Source: Oscillospiraceae bacterium (GTDB lineage Bacteria > Bacillota > Clostridia > Oscillospirales > Ruminococcaceae). From it: a DNA stretch of 64,000 nucleotides. A program made the translations under genes and the position numbers. A model generated the notes under the pieces. It was not told where the DNA came from, did not search any database, and saw only the letters and a list, made by a program, of their open reading frames with translations. The stretch spans positions 1 to 64,000 of the forward strand of contig JAAYCI010000085.1 in assembly GCA_012729855.1 (NCBI GenBank), given 5' to 3'. This document shows, piece after piece, positions 25,803 through 34,750 of the stretch (position 1 is its first letter; each line of letters opens with the position of its first letter).

Positions 25803-27104
25803 CTACTCTGTCACGGCCGGCCGGCCGATAGAATCGTAGGTAATGCCGGTGCCCACAAAGCGCCCCGGGTCGTAGCAATTGCGGCCGTCCAACACCAGCG
25901 GCGTAGCCATCAGCTGTTTGTATTTCAAGATATCAAAGTGCTTCACATCGTCCCACTCGGTCATGATCAGGCAAAGGTCTGCCCCGGTGATGGCCTCTTC
26001 TATTGTGGCACAATAACTGATCTGGTAGGGATACACCTTGCGGAAATTATCTTGGGCCACCGGGTCCCAGGCGCGCACCACCGCGCCGGAGCTCAGCAGC
26101 GTGGCCACGTTGCCCAGCGACGGCGCACTGCGTAGGTCGTCGGTATCCGGCTTGAAGGCCAGGCCCAGCAGTGCCACGGTTTTGTCCTCCAGGTCATCGA
26201 TATACCGGCGTGATTTATACAGCAGCCGCGCTTTCTGCCGCTCGTTTACCTCAATGGCGGCCTTCACCGTCTTGATGTCCTTGTCGAACTGGTTGGCGGT
26301 GAAGTGCAGGGCCAGCGTGTCTTTGGGAAAGCAGGAGCCGCCATAGCCGATGCCGGCCCGCAAAAACTTATCGCCGATGCGGGGATCCATGCCCATGCCG
26401 CAGGCCACGTCGTCCACATTGGCGCCCACCTGTTCGCACAGGTTGGCAATCTCATTGATATAAGAGATTTTCAGGGCCAAAAAGTCGTTAGAGGCGTATT
26501 TGATCATCTCGGCGCTGTTGCGGTCGGTGGTCAGGATGGGCTGGTTGAAGGGGCCGTAAATCTCCCGTAGCACCGCCTCACTGTGCGCATCCTGCACACC
26601 AATAACGATGCGGGCGGCGGTCATGGTGTCCCGCACGGCGCTGCCCTGGGAGAGGAACTCCGGGTTGGAGACCACCGCCACCGATACAGGCGCTTTTAAA
26701 TAGCGCTTCAAAAGGTTTTCCACCCGGTCGTTGGTGCCCACCGGCACGGTGGACTTCACCACCACCACGCAGTCCTGTTGCACACACTCGGCAATTTGCT
26801 TGACGGCGGTGAACACATACTTTAAGTTGGCCGAGCCGTCCGGCTGGTCGGGCGTGCCAACGGCCACAAAAATCGCCGCGGCGTCCCGGTAGGCGGCGCG
26901 GTGGTCGGTGGTATAGTTCAGGCGTTCAGCGTGCGCGGCCATCATCTCCTCCAGCCCCGGCTCATACAGCGGGCATATGCCATCCCGCAAGAGGGCAATG
27001 CGGTCCTCGTCCACGTCCAGGCAGGTCACCTCGTGCCCCACACTGGCCAGGCACACGGCGGTCACCAGCCCCACATAACCCACGCCTACCATCGTCAATT
27101 TCAT
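25803..27104 (-). CDS. UDP-glucose 6-dehydrogenase
   Basis: This 433-aa protein has the NAD-binding MVGVGYVGLVTAVCLA opening, STVPVGT and NPEFLSQGSAV motifs, and the catalytic cysteine in GYGGSCFPKDT. The C-terminal domain contains GLAFKPDTDDLR. It oxidises UDP-glucose twice to UDP-glucuronate in the cytoplasm, supplying acidic sugar for surface polymers. A UDP-ManNAc or UDP-GlcNAc dehydrogenase is possible, but the motifs favour the glucose enzyme. ATG 27104 is chosen because a longer frame lacks a ribosome binding site. It lies between two glycosyltransferase genes on the same strand. Confidence 0.92.
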   Translation of the reverse strand: MKLTMVGVGYVGLVTAVCLASVGHEVTCLDVDEDRIALLRDGICPLYEPGLEEMMAAHAERLNYTTDHRAAYRDAAAIFVAVGTPDQPDGSANLKYVFTAVKQIAECVQQDCVVVVKSTVPVGTNDRVENLLKRYLKAPVSVAVVSNPEFLSQGSAVRDTMTAARIVIGVQDAHSEAVLREIYGPFNQPILTTDRNSAEMIKYASNDFLALKISYINEIANLCEQVGANVDDVACGMGMDPRIGDKFLRAGIGYGGSCFPKDTLALHFTANQFDKDIKTVKAAIEVNERQKARLLYKSRRYIDDLEDKTVALLGLAFKPDTDDLRSAPSLGNVATLLSSGAVVRAWDPVAQDNFRKVYPYQISYCATIEEAITGADLCLIMTEWDDVKHFDILKYKQLMATPLVLDGRNCYDPGRFVGTGITYDSIGRPAVTE

Positions 27105-27198
27105 CACATTTTCCTCAGTTCCCGGGTTGCAAACCCTCAAATGGGCGCAGGTGTCACATGGGCACCACGCGCTGTATCGCTGTCAATTGCGTCTGCTC

Positions 27199-28998
27199 TC
27201 AAGTAGCGGCGGGCACGCCCGCGCCGGCGGTTTCCGGCACTTCCGTTTCCCCGCGCGCCTCACTAAGCCAAGCGGCGCCCGCCTCCGACAACCGGCCCTC
27301 GTCCAGCGGCAGTGTGTACAGGAACAACCGTCCCTTGTCGCCCTCATACAGCGGGGTGTTAATCAGCAGATAATCGGCCTCGTCCAGCACGGCATACCCG
27401 GTTTCCAGCGGGTCTGCCACCAAAATTTTACCACCGTCTATTTTCCAGAAATCCACGATGCTCTGGATGCGGACAACAGAGCTGCCGGTGCCGTTCACCA
27501 TGGTCACGTCCCGGTCGCGGTTGTCTATCTGCTCAAAGAAGGTTTGGGAGAAGCCAATGCCGCTGTTGGGCACAATGCGTTCGTTGAACACCGGGAATAC
27601 CGTTACCAGGCCGTATACCAGCAGCAGGCTGGTAATGGCCATGGCGGCCTTTTTGCCGGCGAGCAGGATGGCCATGGCAATGCCCACGGTTATGGCCACG
27701 GCAAAATAAATCATCTCGGGGTTTTGCAGCGTGAAGTGTGCGATATCCGCTGTCACGATACTGTCGGTGACAAAAGGTATTTTCCGCGCCGGGCTGCCAA
27801 TGCTGCCATAAAGCGAGAAGAAAGAGAATAGCAGCAGGAATACGCTGATAATCAGACTGGCAAGCACGTTCCGGGGTTTGGGTGTCTTGCCTATATTGCG
27901 GAACATCACAATAAACCCGTTGATAAGCAGAATGATGACGAGATAGGTGATGTACCGCCCCAGCATATACAGCGAGGTATTCTGGTTGTAGTAGGCTTTG
28001 TCGCTGTGGCGCACCACAATAAAGCCAATGGCGCCGCTAATAAGAAAGGATAAAACCAGCAGACCATTGTACTTGGCCTTTATGGCGTCGGCAATGTATT
28101 CTTTGATGTTCAGCACCAGCGGCAACACAAAAGGGGCCATGCCCAGCAGCATATAGCCAATATACCACACCGCCCACTGGGCAAAGGGCGCCCCGCCGCC
28201 GGTACTGGCCTCGGGCGTGCGCGTTACAAAAAAAAGCATCTCATCTTTAAACGATTGCAGCACGCCCGGGTACAGGAAAACAAAGGCCAAAATTGCCGCT
28301 ATGGCCACCACGCCATAAATGGCCAGCAGCACCAGCCGCTCCACCACATGGAACATCGCCTTTGTGCGCTGCCGCTCGAACCAAAACAGCTTTAAAATAA
28401 GGTAAATGCCAATGGCGGCCATGGCCCCAATAGCCTGGTAGCGGGTAAGGAACATGATGGCTGCCAGCAGCCCATACCAAGCAAACAGCAGGTACACCTG
28501 CCACTTTTTGCCAGCTAAGGGCTTGGAGACAAAATACACGCTGAGAATGATGAGCGGCAACAGCAGGTTTTCGCTGGAAATGTACTGGGGGTAGATCCAG
28601 TGGGAGGGCAGCAACAAGCTGAGCACACACAGCAGATAGCACTTGTTGCGGTCAAGCCAGCGCCGCGCAATCCAGAATATCGGGAAAATCACCGTGGAGG
28701 AGGCCGCCACGTTGATCAGTTTCATCACGGTAAAAAAGTTGGAAAACAGGAACGACGGCATCAACATGGCGGAATAGACCGGCGGGTAGTGCATGTTCAG
28801 CCCGCCCAAGCCTTTGAACATCAGGTGGGCGTTCACCTTGTACACCATCTCATCGCCCAGGAAGGTGGGCTCCTGCGAGCCGCGCAACACAAAATACTTC
28901 AGCACCACCGATGCAAGATAGATGATTACCAAAATAACGGCGCTGGTCAGCACCGGTTTGGTCCAATAGTTTTTAGCGCGTTGTCCCAATTTGCTCAT
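27199..28998 (-). CDS. Multi-pass membrane protein, probable GT-C glycosyltransferase
   Basis: This 599-aa protein has about 11-12 membrane segments. After the first helix an acidic loop reads EPTFLGDEMVY, placed like the catalytic aspartate loop of GT-C (PMT/ArnT-like) enzymes, then GGLNMHYPPVYS. A soluble extracytoplasmic tail of about 130 residues follows the last helix. It probably uses a lipid-linked sugar outside the membrane, perhaps that made by the GT2 protein encoded downstream. ATG 28998 follows AGGAGG. It is the first gene of a leftward three-gene unit with UDP-glucose dehydrogenase. Family assignment is by topology, not by a strong motif. Confidence 0.65.
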   Translation of the reverse strand: MSKLGQRAKNYWTKPVLTSAVILVIIYLASVVLKYFVLRGSQEPTFLGDEMVYKVNAHLMFKGLGGLNMHYPPVYSAMLMPSFLFSNFFTVMKLINVAASSTVIFPIFWIARRWLDRNKCYLLCVLSLLLPSHWIYPQYISSENLLLPLIILSVYFVSKPLAGKKWQVYLLFAWYGLLAAIMFLTRYQAIGAMAAIGIYLILKLFWFERQRTKAMFHVVERLVLLAIYGVVAIAAILAFVFLYPGVLQSFKDEMLFFVTRTPEASTGGGAPFAQWAVWYIGYMLLGMAPFVLPLVLNIKEYIADAIKAKYNGLLVLSFLISGAIGFIVVRHSDKAYYNQNTSLYMLGRYITYLVIILLINGFIVMFRNIGKTPKPRNVLASLIISVFLLLFSFFSLYGSIGSPARKIPFVTDSIVTADIAHFTLQNPEMIYFAVAITVGIAMAILLAGKKAAMAITSLLLVYGLVTVFPVFNERIVPNSGIGFSQTFFEQIDNRDRDVTMVNGTGSSVVRIQSIVDFWKIDGGKILVADPLETGYAVLDEADYLLINTPLYEGDKGRLFLYTLPLDEGRLSEAGAAWLSEARGETEVPETAGAGVPAAT

Positions 28999-29029
28999 GT
29001 TTCCTCCTGTGGCCTGGGGTAGCGGTTTT

Positions 29030-29154
29030 ACAGCTGTTCATGGCGCCCCGCAGCAGCACCAGCTTGATGAGCATCGAAACAAATACAAAGGCAACAGCCT
29101 CTTGGGTAAAGCGGGGCTTTCTTTGCTGGCAATCCGGGTTTTGGCATCGGCCAT
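29030..29154 (-). pseudogene. Degenerate remnant resembling the N-terminus of the downstream membrane glycosyltransferase
   Basis: On the minus strand an ATG at 29154 starts MADAKTRIASKESPALPK. A shift to the next frame gives AVAFVFVSMLIKLVLLRGA. Together they resemble in length and pattern the first 45 residues of the next gene, with its SVVLKYFVLRGSQ at the same place. It looks like a frameshifted relic of a duplicated 5' end, or of a lost paralog. The similarity is short, so this is tentative. Confidence 0.3.
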
Positions 29155-29207
29155 CCGCGCCCCTCTTTTGCCTGTCCGGTAGGTGGTTGTCCAAAGCACC
29201 GCCGTGC

Positions 29208-29230
29208 AATATTCTCAATTAATTAGAATA
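29208..29230. promoter_or_regulatory. AT-rich palindrome overlapping a promoter
   Basis: The minus strand reads TATTCTAATTAATTGAGAATA, an imperfect palindrome with TATTCT/AGAATA arms around AATTAATT. It covers the -10 box of the promoter at 29225-29253, so it could be a repressor site. Confidence 0.35.
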
Positions 29231-29253
29231 CCAGATTCCTACGCACATTTCAA
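29225..29253 (-). promoter_or_regulatory. Promoter of the leftward membrane GT / UDP-glucose dehydrogenase unit
   Basis: TTGAAA and TATTCT are 17 bases apart on the minus strand, leaving a leader of about 220 bases before the start codon at 28998. Confidence 0.5.
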
Positions 29254-29279
29254 TGCGTTCGATGCTAAAAGCGGACAAA

Positions 29280-29327
29280 CCCGGTGCCTGCCGCCCCTTC
29301 TGCACAGGGGAGGCGGCAGGCACCGGG
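29280..29327 (-). terminator. Terminator after carB-dapF
   Basis: A perfect 16-bp stem (CCCGGTGCCTGCCGCC and its complement) lies 14 bases after the stop codon. On the minus strand it is followed by TTTGTCC and then TTTT, so the T tract is interrupted. Confidence 0.6.
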
Positions 29328-29341
29328 CCGCTATGGGCCCG

Positions 29342-32300
29342 CTATATCTTCACTTCACCCTCGTATACCAAATCCACGCCGCCGGCCATGCGCACAGTGC
29401 CGTCTGTGCAGTAGCGCACCCGCATTTCGCCGCCCAGCAGTTTTACGGTGATGTCGGTGTCAATGGCGCAGATGCCGTTCAGCACCGCGGCCACCACGGC
29501 CGCGCAGGCGCCCGTGCCGCAGGCCCAGGTCTCGCCGTTGCCGCGCTCCCACACCCGCATGCGCAGGGTGGTTTCATCCAGCACCTGCACAAACTCGGCG
29601 TTCACCCGCTGGGGGAAGATGTCGGCCTCCTCAAACGCCCGGCCCTCGGTCTCCAGGTCCATGATATCCAGCGCGTCCACAAAGGCCACGGCGTGCGGGT
29701 TGCCCACGTTGATGCAGGTGATGTTATACCCCCGGCCAATATTCACCGGGTGGTCAACGATACGCTCGCCCGGCAGCATTACCGGGACATCGGCCGGGGC
29801 CAGTTTCACCTGGCCCATGTCTATGGCGGCGCGGTGCACCATGCCGTTCTGGGTGCTCAGCCACACCTGGCGAATGCCAAAGTCGGTCTCCACCGTGGCC
29901 TCTAACTTGCTAATAACGCCCCGCTCGTAGGCATATTTGGCCAGCAGGCGGGTGGCGTTGCCGGCGCTGCCGCCCGGGGTGCCGTCCAGGTTGTACATCA
30001 CCATTTTAAAGTCGGCCACAGTGCTGGGGTACAGCAGCACCACGCCCTCGCCGCCAATGCCGTAGTGGCGGCTGGCCAGGCGTATGGCAAGGCCCGCGGG
30101 GTTGTCTATCTGCTGGTCGCGGCAGTCGAAGCAAATGTAATCGTTGCCGGTGGCCTGCATTTTGGCAAACCGCAGCGCGTGGCGGGCGGTGCGGCGGCGG
30201 TTCAGGTCTATCAGCTCGATGTTCTGCTGGCTGTAGCGGCTCTCCATGCTGTCGGCCAGGGCCACGGCGGTGTCTATGGAGGTCAGGCAGGGAATGCCCT
30301 TCTCCACGGCCTTGCGGCGGATGCGCACGCCGTCGCGGGTGGGCAGGCGGCCTTTGCTGGAGGTGGACACCACATAGGCGATCCGGTCGGTCTCCATCAG
30401 CTGCAAAATCTCGTCGCTGCCGGTGGAGAGCTTGGCCACCTCAGTTACCGGCAGGCCGGCGGCCCGCAGTACCCCGGCGTTGCCCTCGGTGGCATACAGC
30501 GGGTGGCCCAGCTCCAAAAAGCGCTTGGCGGGGCCAAACAGCTCGCGCCGGTCGCTTTTCTTCACACTGAAGAACACGCCGCCGGGGCGGTCCATTTTAT
30601 AGCCGGCGGCAATCAGGCCCTTGTACAGCGCCTCGCTTAAGGTAGAAGCCAGCCCCAGCACCTCGCCGGTGGATTTCATCTCGGGGCCCAGCGCGGTATC
30701 CACGTCGGCCAGCTTTTCAAAGCTGAACACCGGCACCTTTACGGCCACATAGGGCGGGATGGGATACAGCCCGGTGCCGTAGCCCATGTCGGCCAGCTTT
30801 TCGCCCAGCATGGCGCGGGTGGCCAGGTCCACCATGGGCACGCCCGTTACCTTGCTGATATAGGGGATGGTGCGCGACGAGCGGGGGTTCACCTCGATGA
30901 CATATAGCTCGTCCTGAAAGATGAGGTACTGGATGTTGACCAGGCCCTTCACCTTGAGGCCCAGCGCCAGCGCGCGGCTGCAGTCCACCAGGCGTTTCAG
31001 CATCACGTCGTCCACGTTCCAGCTGGGGTACACGGCAATGGAATCGCCCGAATGGACACCCGCGCGCTCCACGTGCTCCATCACGCCGGGAATCAAAATG
31101 TCCTCGCCGTCGCAGATGGCATCCACCTCAAGCTCGGTGCCCATCAGGTACTGGTCTATCAGTATGGGGTTTTGGATGCCCTGGGCCAGGATGATGGCCA
31201 TATATTCTTTTATATCTTCCGGCTCAAAGGCGATGATCATGTTCTGGCCGCCCAGCACGTAGGACGGGCGCAGCAGCACCGGGTAGCCCAGCTCGCCGGC
31301 GGCGCACAGGGCCTCATCGGTGTCCAGCACCGTTTGGCCGCGGGGCCGGGCGATGTCCAGCTCGGTCAGCAGGGCGTCAAAGCGCTCGCGGTCCTCGGCG
31401 GCGTCAATGCTGTCGGCCGGGGTGCCCAGGATGGTGATGCCCTGCTCCTGCAGGAAATTGGTGAGCTTGATGGCCGTTTGCCCGCCAAAGGCCACCACCA
31501 CACCCACCGGTTTTTCCACGGCCAGCACGCCCATCACGTCCTCGGGGGTCAGCGGCTCGAAGTAGAGGCGGTCGGCGGTGTCAAAGTCGGTGCTCACGGT
31601 CTCGGGGTTGTTGTTGACGATGACCACCTCGTACCCCTGCTTGCGCAGCGCCCACACGCAGTGTACGCTGGCGTAGTCAAACTCTATACCCTGCCCGATG
31701 CGGATGGGCCCGGAGCCAAATACCACCACGGTGTCCTTGGGGTTTGGCCGCCCGGCCAGGAATTCTTCGGCCTCGTTCTCGTCCTCGTAGGTGGCGTAGA
31801 AGTAGGGCGTCTCAGCGCGGAATTCGGCCGCGCAGGTGTCCACCATCTTGTACACCGGCAGGCGCGGGGCGGCCACCTTTTGGCCGCTCAGCTTTTCTAT
31901 CACCCGGTCGGGGAAGCCCATACGCTTGGCCTTCAGGTAAAGGGTATCGTCGATGGGGGCGGCAGCCAGCGCAGCCTCCATCTTGGCAATATTGTGCAGC
32001 TTGTTAATGAAGAAGCGGTCTATCGTGGTGATCTCGTGAATGGTCTCCACACTGATGCCCGCCTTGAGCGCGGCGTACAGGCAAAACAGGCGCTTGTCGT
32101 CCACCTGGTATAAGCGCTGCTCCAGCGCGGCTTTGTCCAGCCCGGCAAAAAGGGGGTCGTTCAGGTCGTGCAGGCCAATTTCCGCGCCGCGCACGGCCTT
32201 CATCATCGCCTCCTCAAAGGTGGCGCCAATGCTCATCACCTCGCCCGTGGCTTTCATCTGGGTGCCCAGGGTGCGCTGGGCGTACACAAACTTGTCAAAC

Positions 32301-33385
32301 GGCCAGCGGGCCAGCTTCACCACCACATAGTCGATGGCGGGCTCGAAGCAGGCGCAGGTTTTGCCGCCGGTTACCAGGTTGGGCAGCTCGGGCAGGGTGT
32401 AGCCAATGGCTATTTTGGCCGCCACCCGGGCAATGGGGTAGCCGGTGGCCTTGCTGGCCAAAGCGGATGACCGGGACACGCGCGGGTTCACCTCAATAAC
32501 GGCGTATTCAAAGCTTTCGGGGTGCAGGGCAAACTGGCAGTTGCAGCCGCCGGCAATGCCCAGGCTGTCAATGATCTTCAGCGCGGCCGAGCGCAGCATC
32601 TGGTACTCTTTGTCGGCCAGGGTAAGGGCCGGGGCCACCACCGTGCTGTCGCCGGTGTGCACGCCCACCGGGTCGATGTTCTCCATTGAGCAGATGGTGA
32701 TGCAGTTGCCGGCGGAATCGCGCATCACTTCAAATTCTATTTCCTTCCAGCCGGAGATGCACTGCTCCACCAGTATCTGGTGGATGGGCGACATGGCCAG
32801 CCCCCGCCCCGCAATCTCGCGCAGCTCGTCCTCGTTGTCGGCCCGGCCGCCGCCGCTGCCGCCCATGGTAAAGGCCGGCCGCACGATGACCGGATAGCCG
32901 ATTTTTTTGGCAAAGGCCAGCGCGCCCTCCAGCTCCTCCGTCACGTCGCTGGGAATACAGGGCTGGCCTATGGCGGCCATGGCGTCCTTGAACATCTGGC
33001 GGTCTTCGGCTTTGTCTATCGCGTCGGGCTGGGTGCCCAGCAGGCGCACGTTGTGCTTTTCCAAAAAGCCCTCCCGCGCCAGCTGCATGGCAAAGGTGAG
33101 GCCCGTCTGCCCGCCCAGCGAGGGCAGGATGCTGTCCGGCTTTTCCTTTTCGATGATGCGCTTGAGCACCGGCAGGGTAAGCGGCTCGATGTAGATATGG
33201 TCGGCCATGTTTTCGTCGGTCATGATGGTGGCGGGGTTGGAGTTTACGAGGATGACCTCGATGCCCTCGGCCCGAAGCGCCTGGCAGGCCTGGGTGCCGG
33301 CGTAGTCAAACTCGGCCGCCTGCCCAATAACAATGGGCCCCGAGCCAATGACCAGTGTGCGCCTGATGTTCTTATCCAGCGGCAT
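29342..33385 (-). CDS. carB: Carbamoyl-phosphate synthase large subunit fused to a diaminopimelate epimerase domain
   Basis: This 1347-aa protein is one open frame. Residues 1 to about 1067 are a complete CarB: two ATP-grasp halves (GSGPIVIGQAAEFDYAG near residue 13 and GSGPIRIGQGIEFDYAS near 555), the oligomerisation region between them and the C-terminal MGS-like allosteric domain. Residues about 1071-1347 are a full-length DapF-like domain, with KMQATGNDY, VGNPHAV and ERGNGETWACGTGACA. No stop codon, start codon or ribosome binding site separates them. CarB makes carbamoyl phosphate for arginine and pyrimidines; DapF makes meso-diaminopimelate for lysine and cell wall. The second catalytic cysteine (about 1289) is present, but the position of the first (about 1141) is alanine in GGSAGNATR. 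The gene overlaps carA by 14 bases. Confidence 0.92.
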   Translation of the reverse strand: MPLDKNIRRTLVIGSGPIVIGQAAEFDYAGTQACQALRAEGIEVILVNSNPATIMTDENMADHIYIEPLTLPVLKRIIEKEKPDSILPSLGGQTGLTFAMQLAREGFLEKHNVRLLGTQPDAIDKAEDRQMFKDAMAAIGQPCIPSDVTEELEGALAFAKKIGYPVIVRPAFTMGGSGGGRADNEDELREIAGRGLAMSPIHQILVEQCISGWKEIEFEVMRDSAGNCITICSMENIDPVGVHTGDSTVVAPALTLADKEYQMLRSAALKIIDSLGIAGGCNCQFALHPESFEYAVIEVNPRVSRSSALASKATGYPIARVAAKIAIGYTLPELPNLVTGGKTCACFEPAIDYVVVKLARWPFDKFVYAQRTLGTQMKATGEVMSIGATFEEAMMKAVRGAEIGLHDLNDPLFAGLDKAALEQRLYQVDDKRLFCLYAALKAGISVETIHEITTIDRFFINKLHNIAKMEAALAAAPIDDTLYLKAKRMGFPDRVIEKLSGQKVAAPRLPVYKMVDTCAAEFRAETPYFYATYEDENEAEEFLAGRPNPKDTVVVFGSGPIRIGQGIEFDYASVHCVWALRKQGYEVVIVNNNPETVSTDFDTADRLYFEPLTPEDVMGVLAVEKPVGVVVAFGGQTAIKLTNFLQEQGITILGTPADSIDAAEDRERFDALLTELDIARPRGQTVLDTDEALCAAGELGYPVLLRPSYVLGGQNMIIAFEPEDIKEYMAIILAQGIQNPILIDQYLMGTELEVDAICDGEDILIPGVMEHVERAGVHSGDSIAVYPSWNVDDVMLKRLVDCSRALALGLKVKGLVNIQYLIFQDELYVIEVNPRSSRTIPYISKVTGVPMVDLATRAMLGEKLADMGYGTGLYPIPPYVAVKVPVFSFEKLADVDTALGPEMKSTGEVLGLASTLSEALYKGLIAAGYKMDRPGGVFFSVKKSDRRELFGPAKRFLELGHPLYATEGNAGVLRAAGLPVTEVAKLSTGSDEILQLMETDRIAYVVSTSSKGRLPTRDGVRIRRKAVEKGIPCLTSIDTAVALADSMESRYSQQNIELIDLNRRRTARHALRFAKMQATGNDYICFDCRDQQIDNPAGLAIRLASRHYGIGGEGVVLLYPSTVADFKMVMYNLDGTPGGSAGNATRLLAKYAYERGVISKLEATVETDFGIRQVWLSTQNGMVHRAAIDMGQVKLAPADVPVMLPGERIVDHPVNIGRGYNITCINVGNPHAVAFVDALDIMDLETEGRAFEEADIFPQRVNAEFVQVLDETTLRMRVWERGNGETWACGTGACAAVVAAVLNGICAIDTDITVKLLGGEMRVRYCTDGTVRMAGGVDLVYEGEVKI

Positions 33386-34457
33386 TGATGCCCACCTCCT
33401 CCATCAAGCGTATAAACTGGTCAAACAGAAAGCCGGTGTCCTGGGGCCCGGCGTGGGCCTCGGGGTGGAACTGCACCGAAAAGCCGGGGAAGGTGGTGTA
33501 TTCTATCCCCTCGTTGGTGTTGTCGTTGGCGTTCACAAACATCTGGCGGGCGCCCTCGGGCAGGCTGTCGCCCACCACGCAGTAGCCATGGTTCTGGCTG
33601 GTGATATAGACGCGCCCGGTTTCCAGGTGCTGGGCGGGCTGGTTGCCGCCGCGGTGGCCGTACTTCATCTTGCGGGTGCGGCAGCCATAGGCCAGGGCCA
33701 TCAGCTGGTGCCCCAGGCAGATGCCCATCATGGGCACGCCGCTGTCGAACAGGGTGCGCACCTGCCGGATGATGCCGGGGTTGTCGGCGGGGTCGCCCGG
33801 GCCGTTGCTCAGCACAATACCCTGGGGCTTCAGCGCCAGCGCCTCGGCGGCCGGGGTGCCGGCCGGCACGGTGATCACCTCGCAGCCCCGGCGCACCAGC
33901 TTGCCGCGGATGTTGTTTTTTACGCCGAAGTCATACAGCACCACCCGGCGGCCTGCGCCCGCGCTGTGGCTCTGGCGGCAGGTTACCGCCTCCACTGCGC
34001 CGGCCACGGTGTAGCCGCGCAAGCGCTCCCACTGTTCGGCGCTCAGCTGCGGGTCATTCGTCAGGGCCGCGTTCATCACGCCCTGCTCGCGCACAATGCG
34101 GGTCAGGCGGCGTACGTCCACACCCTGCAGGCCCGGCACGCCCTGCCCGCGCAGCCAATCTTCCAGCCTGCCCTGGCTGCGGAAGTTGGAGGGTTCCTCA
34201 CACACCTCATGCACGATGTAAGCTGCCAAATGCGTGCCGTCGCTTTCAAACTCTTCGGGAATCACCCCGTAGTTGCCAATCATCGGGAAGGTGTGTATTA
34301 CCATCTGCCCGTAGTGGCTGGGGTCTGTCAGTGTTTGCAGGTAGCCGGTCATGCCGGTGGTGAACACCAGCTCCCCCACGGTGAAGCCGGCCTCGGCCCC
34401 AAAGCGCTGCCCGGCAAAAACCTGCCCGTCTTCCAGTATCAAATATCCTTGTCCCAT
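33372..34457 (-). CDS. carA: Carbamoyl-phosphate synthase small (glutaminase) subunit
   Basis: This 361-aa protein has the CarA N-terminal domain (YLILEDGQVFAGQRFG, TGMTGYLQTLTDPS) and a class I glutamine amidotransferase domain with the catalytic cysteine in MMGICLGHQ and the His-x-Glu in FHPEAHAGP. It releases ammonia from glutamine and feeds it through the tunnel to CarB. It is full length, and its end overlaps carB by 14 bases, so the subunits are coupled. An ARG-box-like sequence lies about 110 bases upstream. The position before argC-J-B-D-F in the same region fits an arginine role. Confidence 0.95.
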   Translation of the reverse strand: MGQGYLILEDGQVFAGQRFGAEAGFTVGELVFTTGMTGYLQTLTDPSHYGQMVIHTFPMIGNYGVIPEEFESDGTHLAAYIVHEVCEEPSNFRSQGRLEDWLRGQGVPGLQGVDVRRLTRIVREQGVMNAALTNDPQLSAEQWERLRGYTVAGAVEAVTCRQSHSAGAGRRVVLYDFGVKNNIRGKLVRRGCEVITVPAGTPAAEALALKPQGIVLSNGPGDPADNPGIIRQVRTLFDSGVPMMGICLGHQLMALAYGCRTRKMKYGHRGGNQPAQHLETGRVYITSQNHGYCVVGDSLPEGARQMFVNANDNTNEGIEYTTFPGFSVQFHPEAHAGPQDTGFLFDQFIRLMEEVGINAAG

Positions 34458-34562
34458 GCTGCCCCCTCTAAAAGGTTAAGAACGTTTTTCCATCCACCAG
34501 TTTACCCATTTGGGTGTACCGGCGTCAAGCGCTATTCACACTATTTATAAATATACGCTAAT

Positions 34563-34580
34563 TATGTATAAAAATAAAGT
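34563..34580 (-). promoter_or_regulatory. ARG-box-like site upstream of carA
   Basis: The plus strand reads TATGTATAAAAATAAAGT, about 13 of 18 matches to the Bacillus-type ARG box. It sits in an AT-rich stretch upstream of carA. The match is weaker than the one at argC. Confidence 0.35.
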
Positions 34581-34652
34581 TTTTTATAAAAATCCCTGCT
34601 GCGTATTGCCCCGCCGGGTGGTTGGATACAGAGCCGCGCGGGGCAGACCCTC

Positions 34653-34681
34653 TTGCACGCAGCCCCACGCGCTGATATAAT
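34653..34681 (+). promoter_or_regulatory. Promoter of the RsgI-like gene
   Basis: TTGCAC and a perfect TATAAT are 17 bases apart, about 70 bases before the start codon. Confidence 0.65.
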
Positions 34682-34750
34682 GATGGCACGTTTGGCCCCA
34701 CAGGCGCGCTTAGCCATACGCCGCGCCCATTACAGACAAAGGTGGAAAGC

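Noticed and set aside
28973-29218. An 81-aa minus-strand gene upstream of the membrane glycosyltransferase
   Set aside because: The frame starts without a ribosome binding site and only its middle part looks coding. It is better read as a frameshifted remnant.
30150-30260. A separate dapF gene starting inside the end of carB (ATG in the MESRYSQ region)
   Set aside because: There is no ribosome binding site, and CarB residues continue past that ATG. The frame is the same, so a fusion is the simpler reading.
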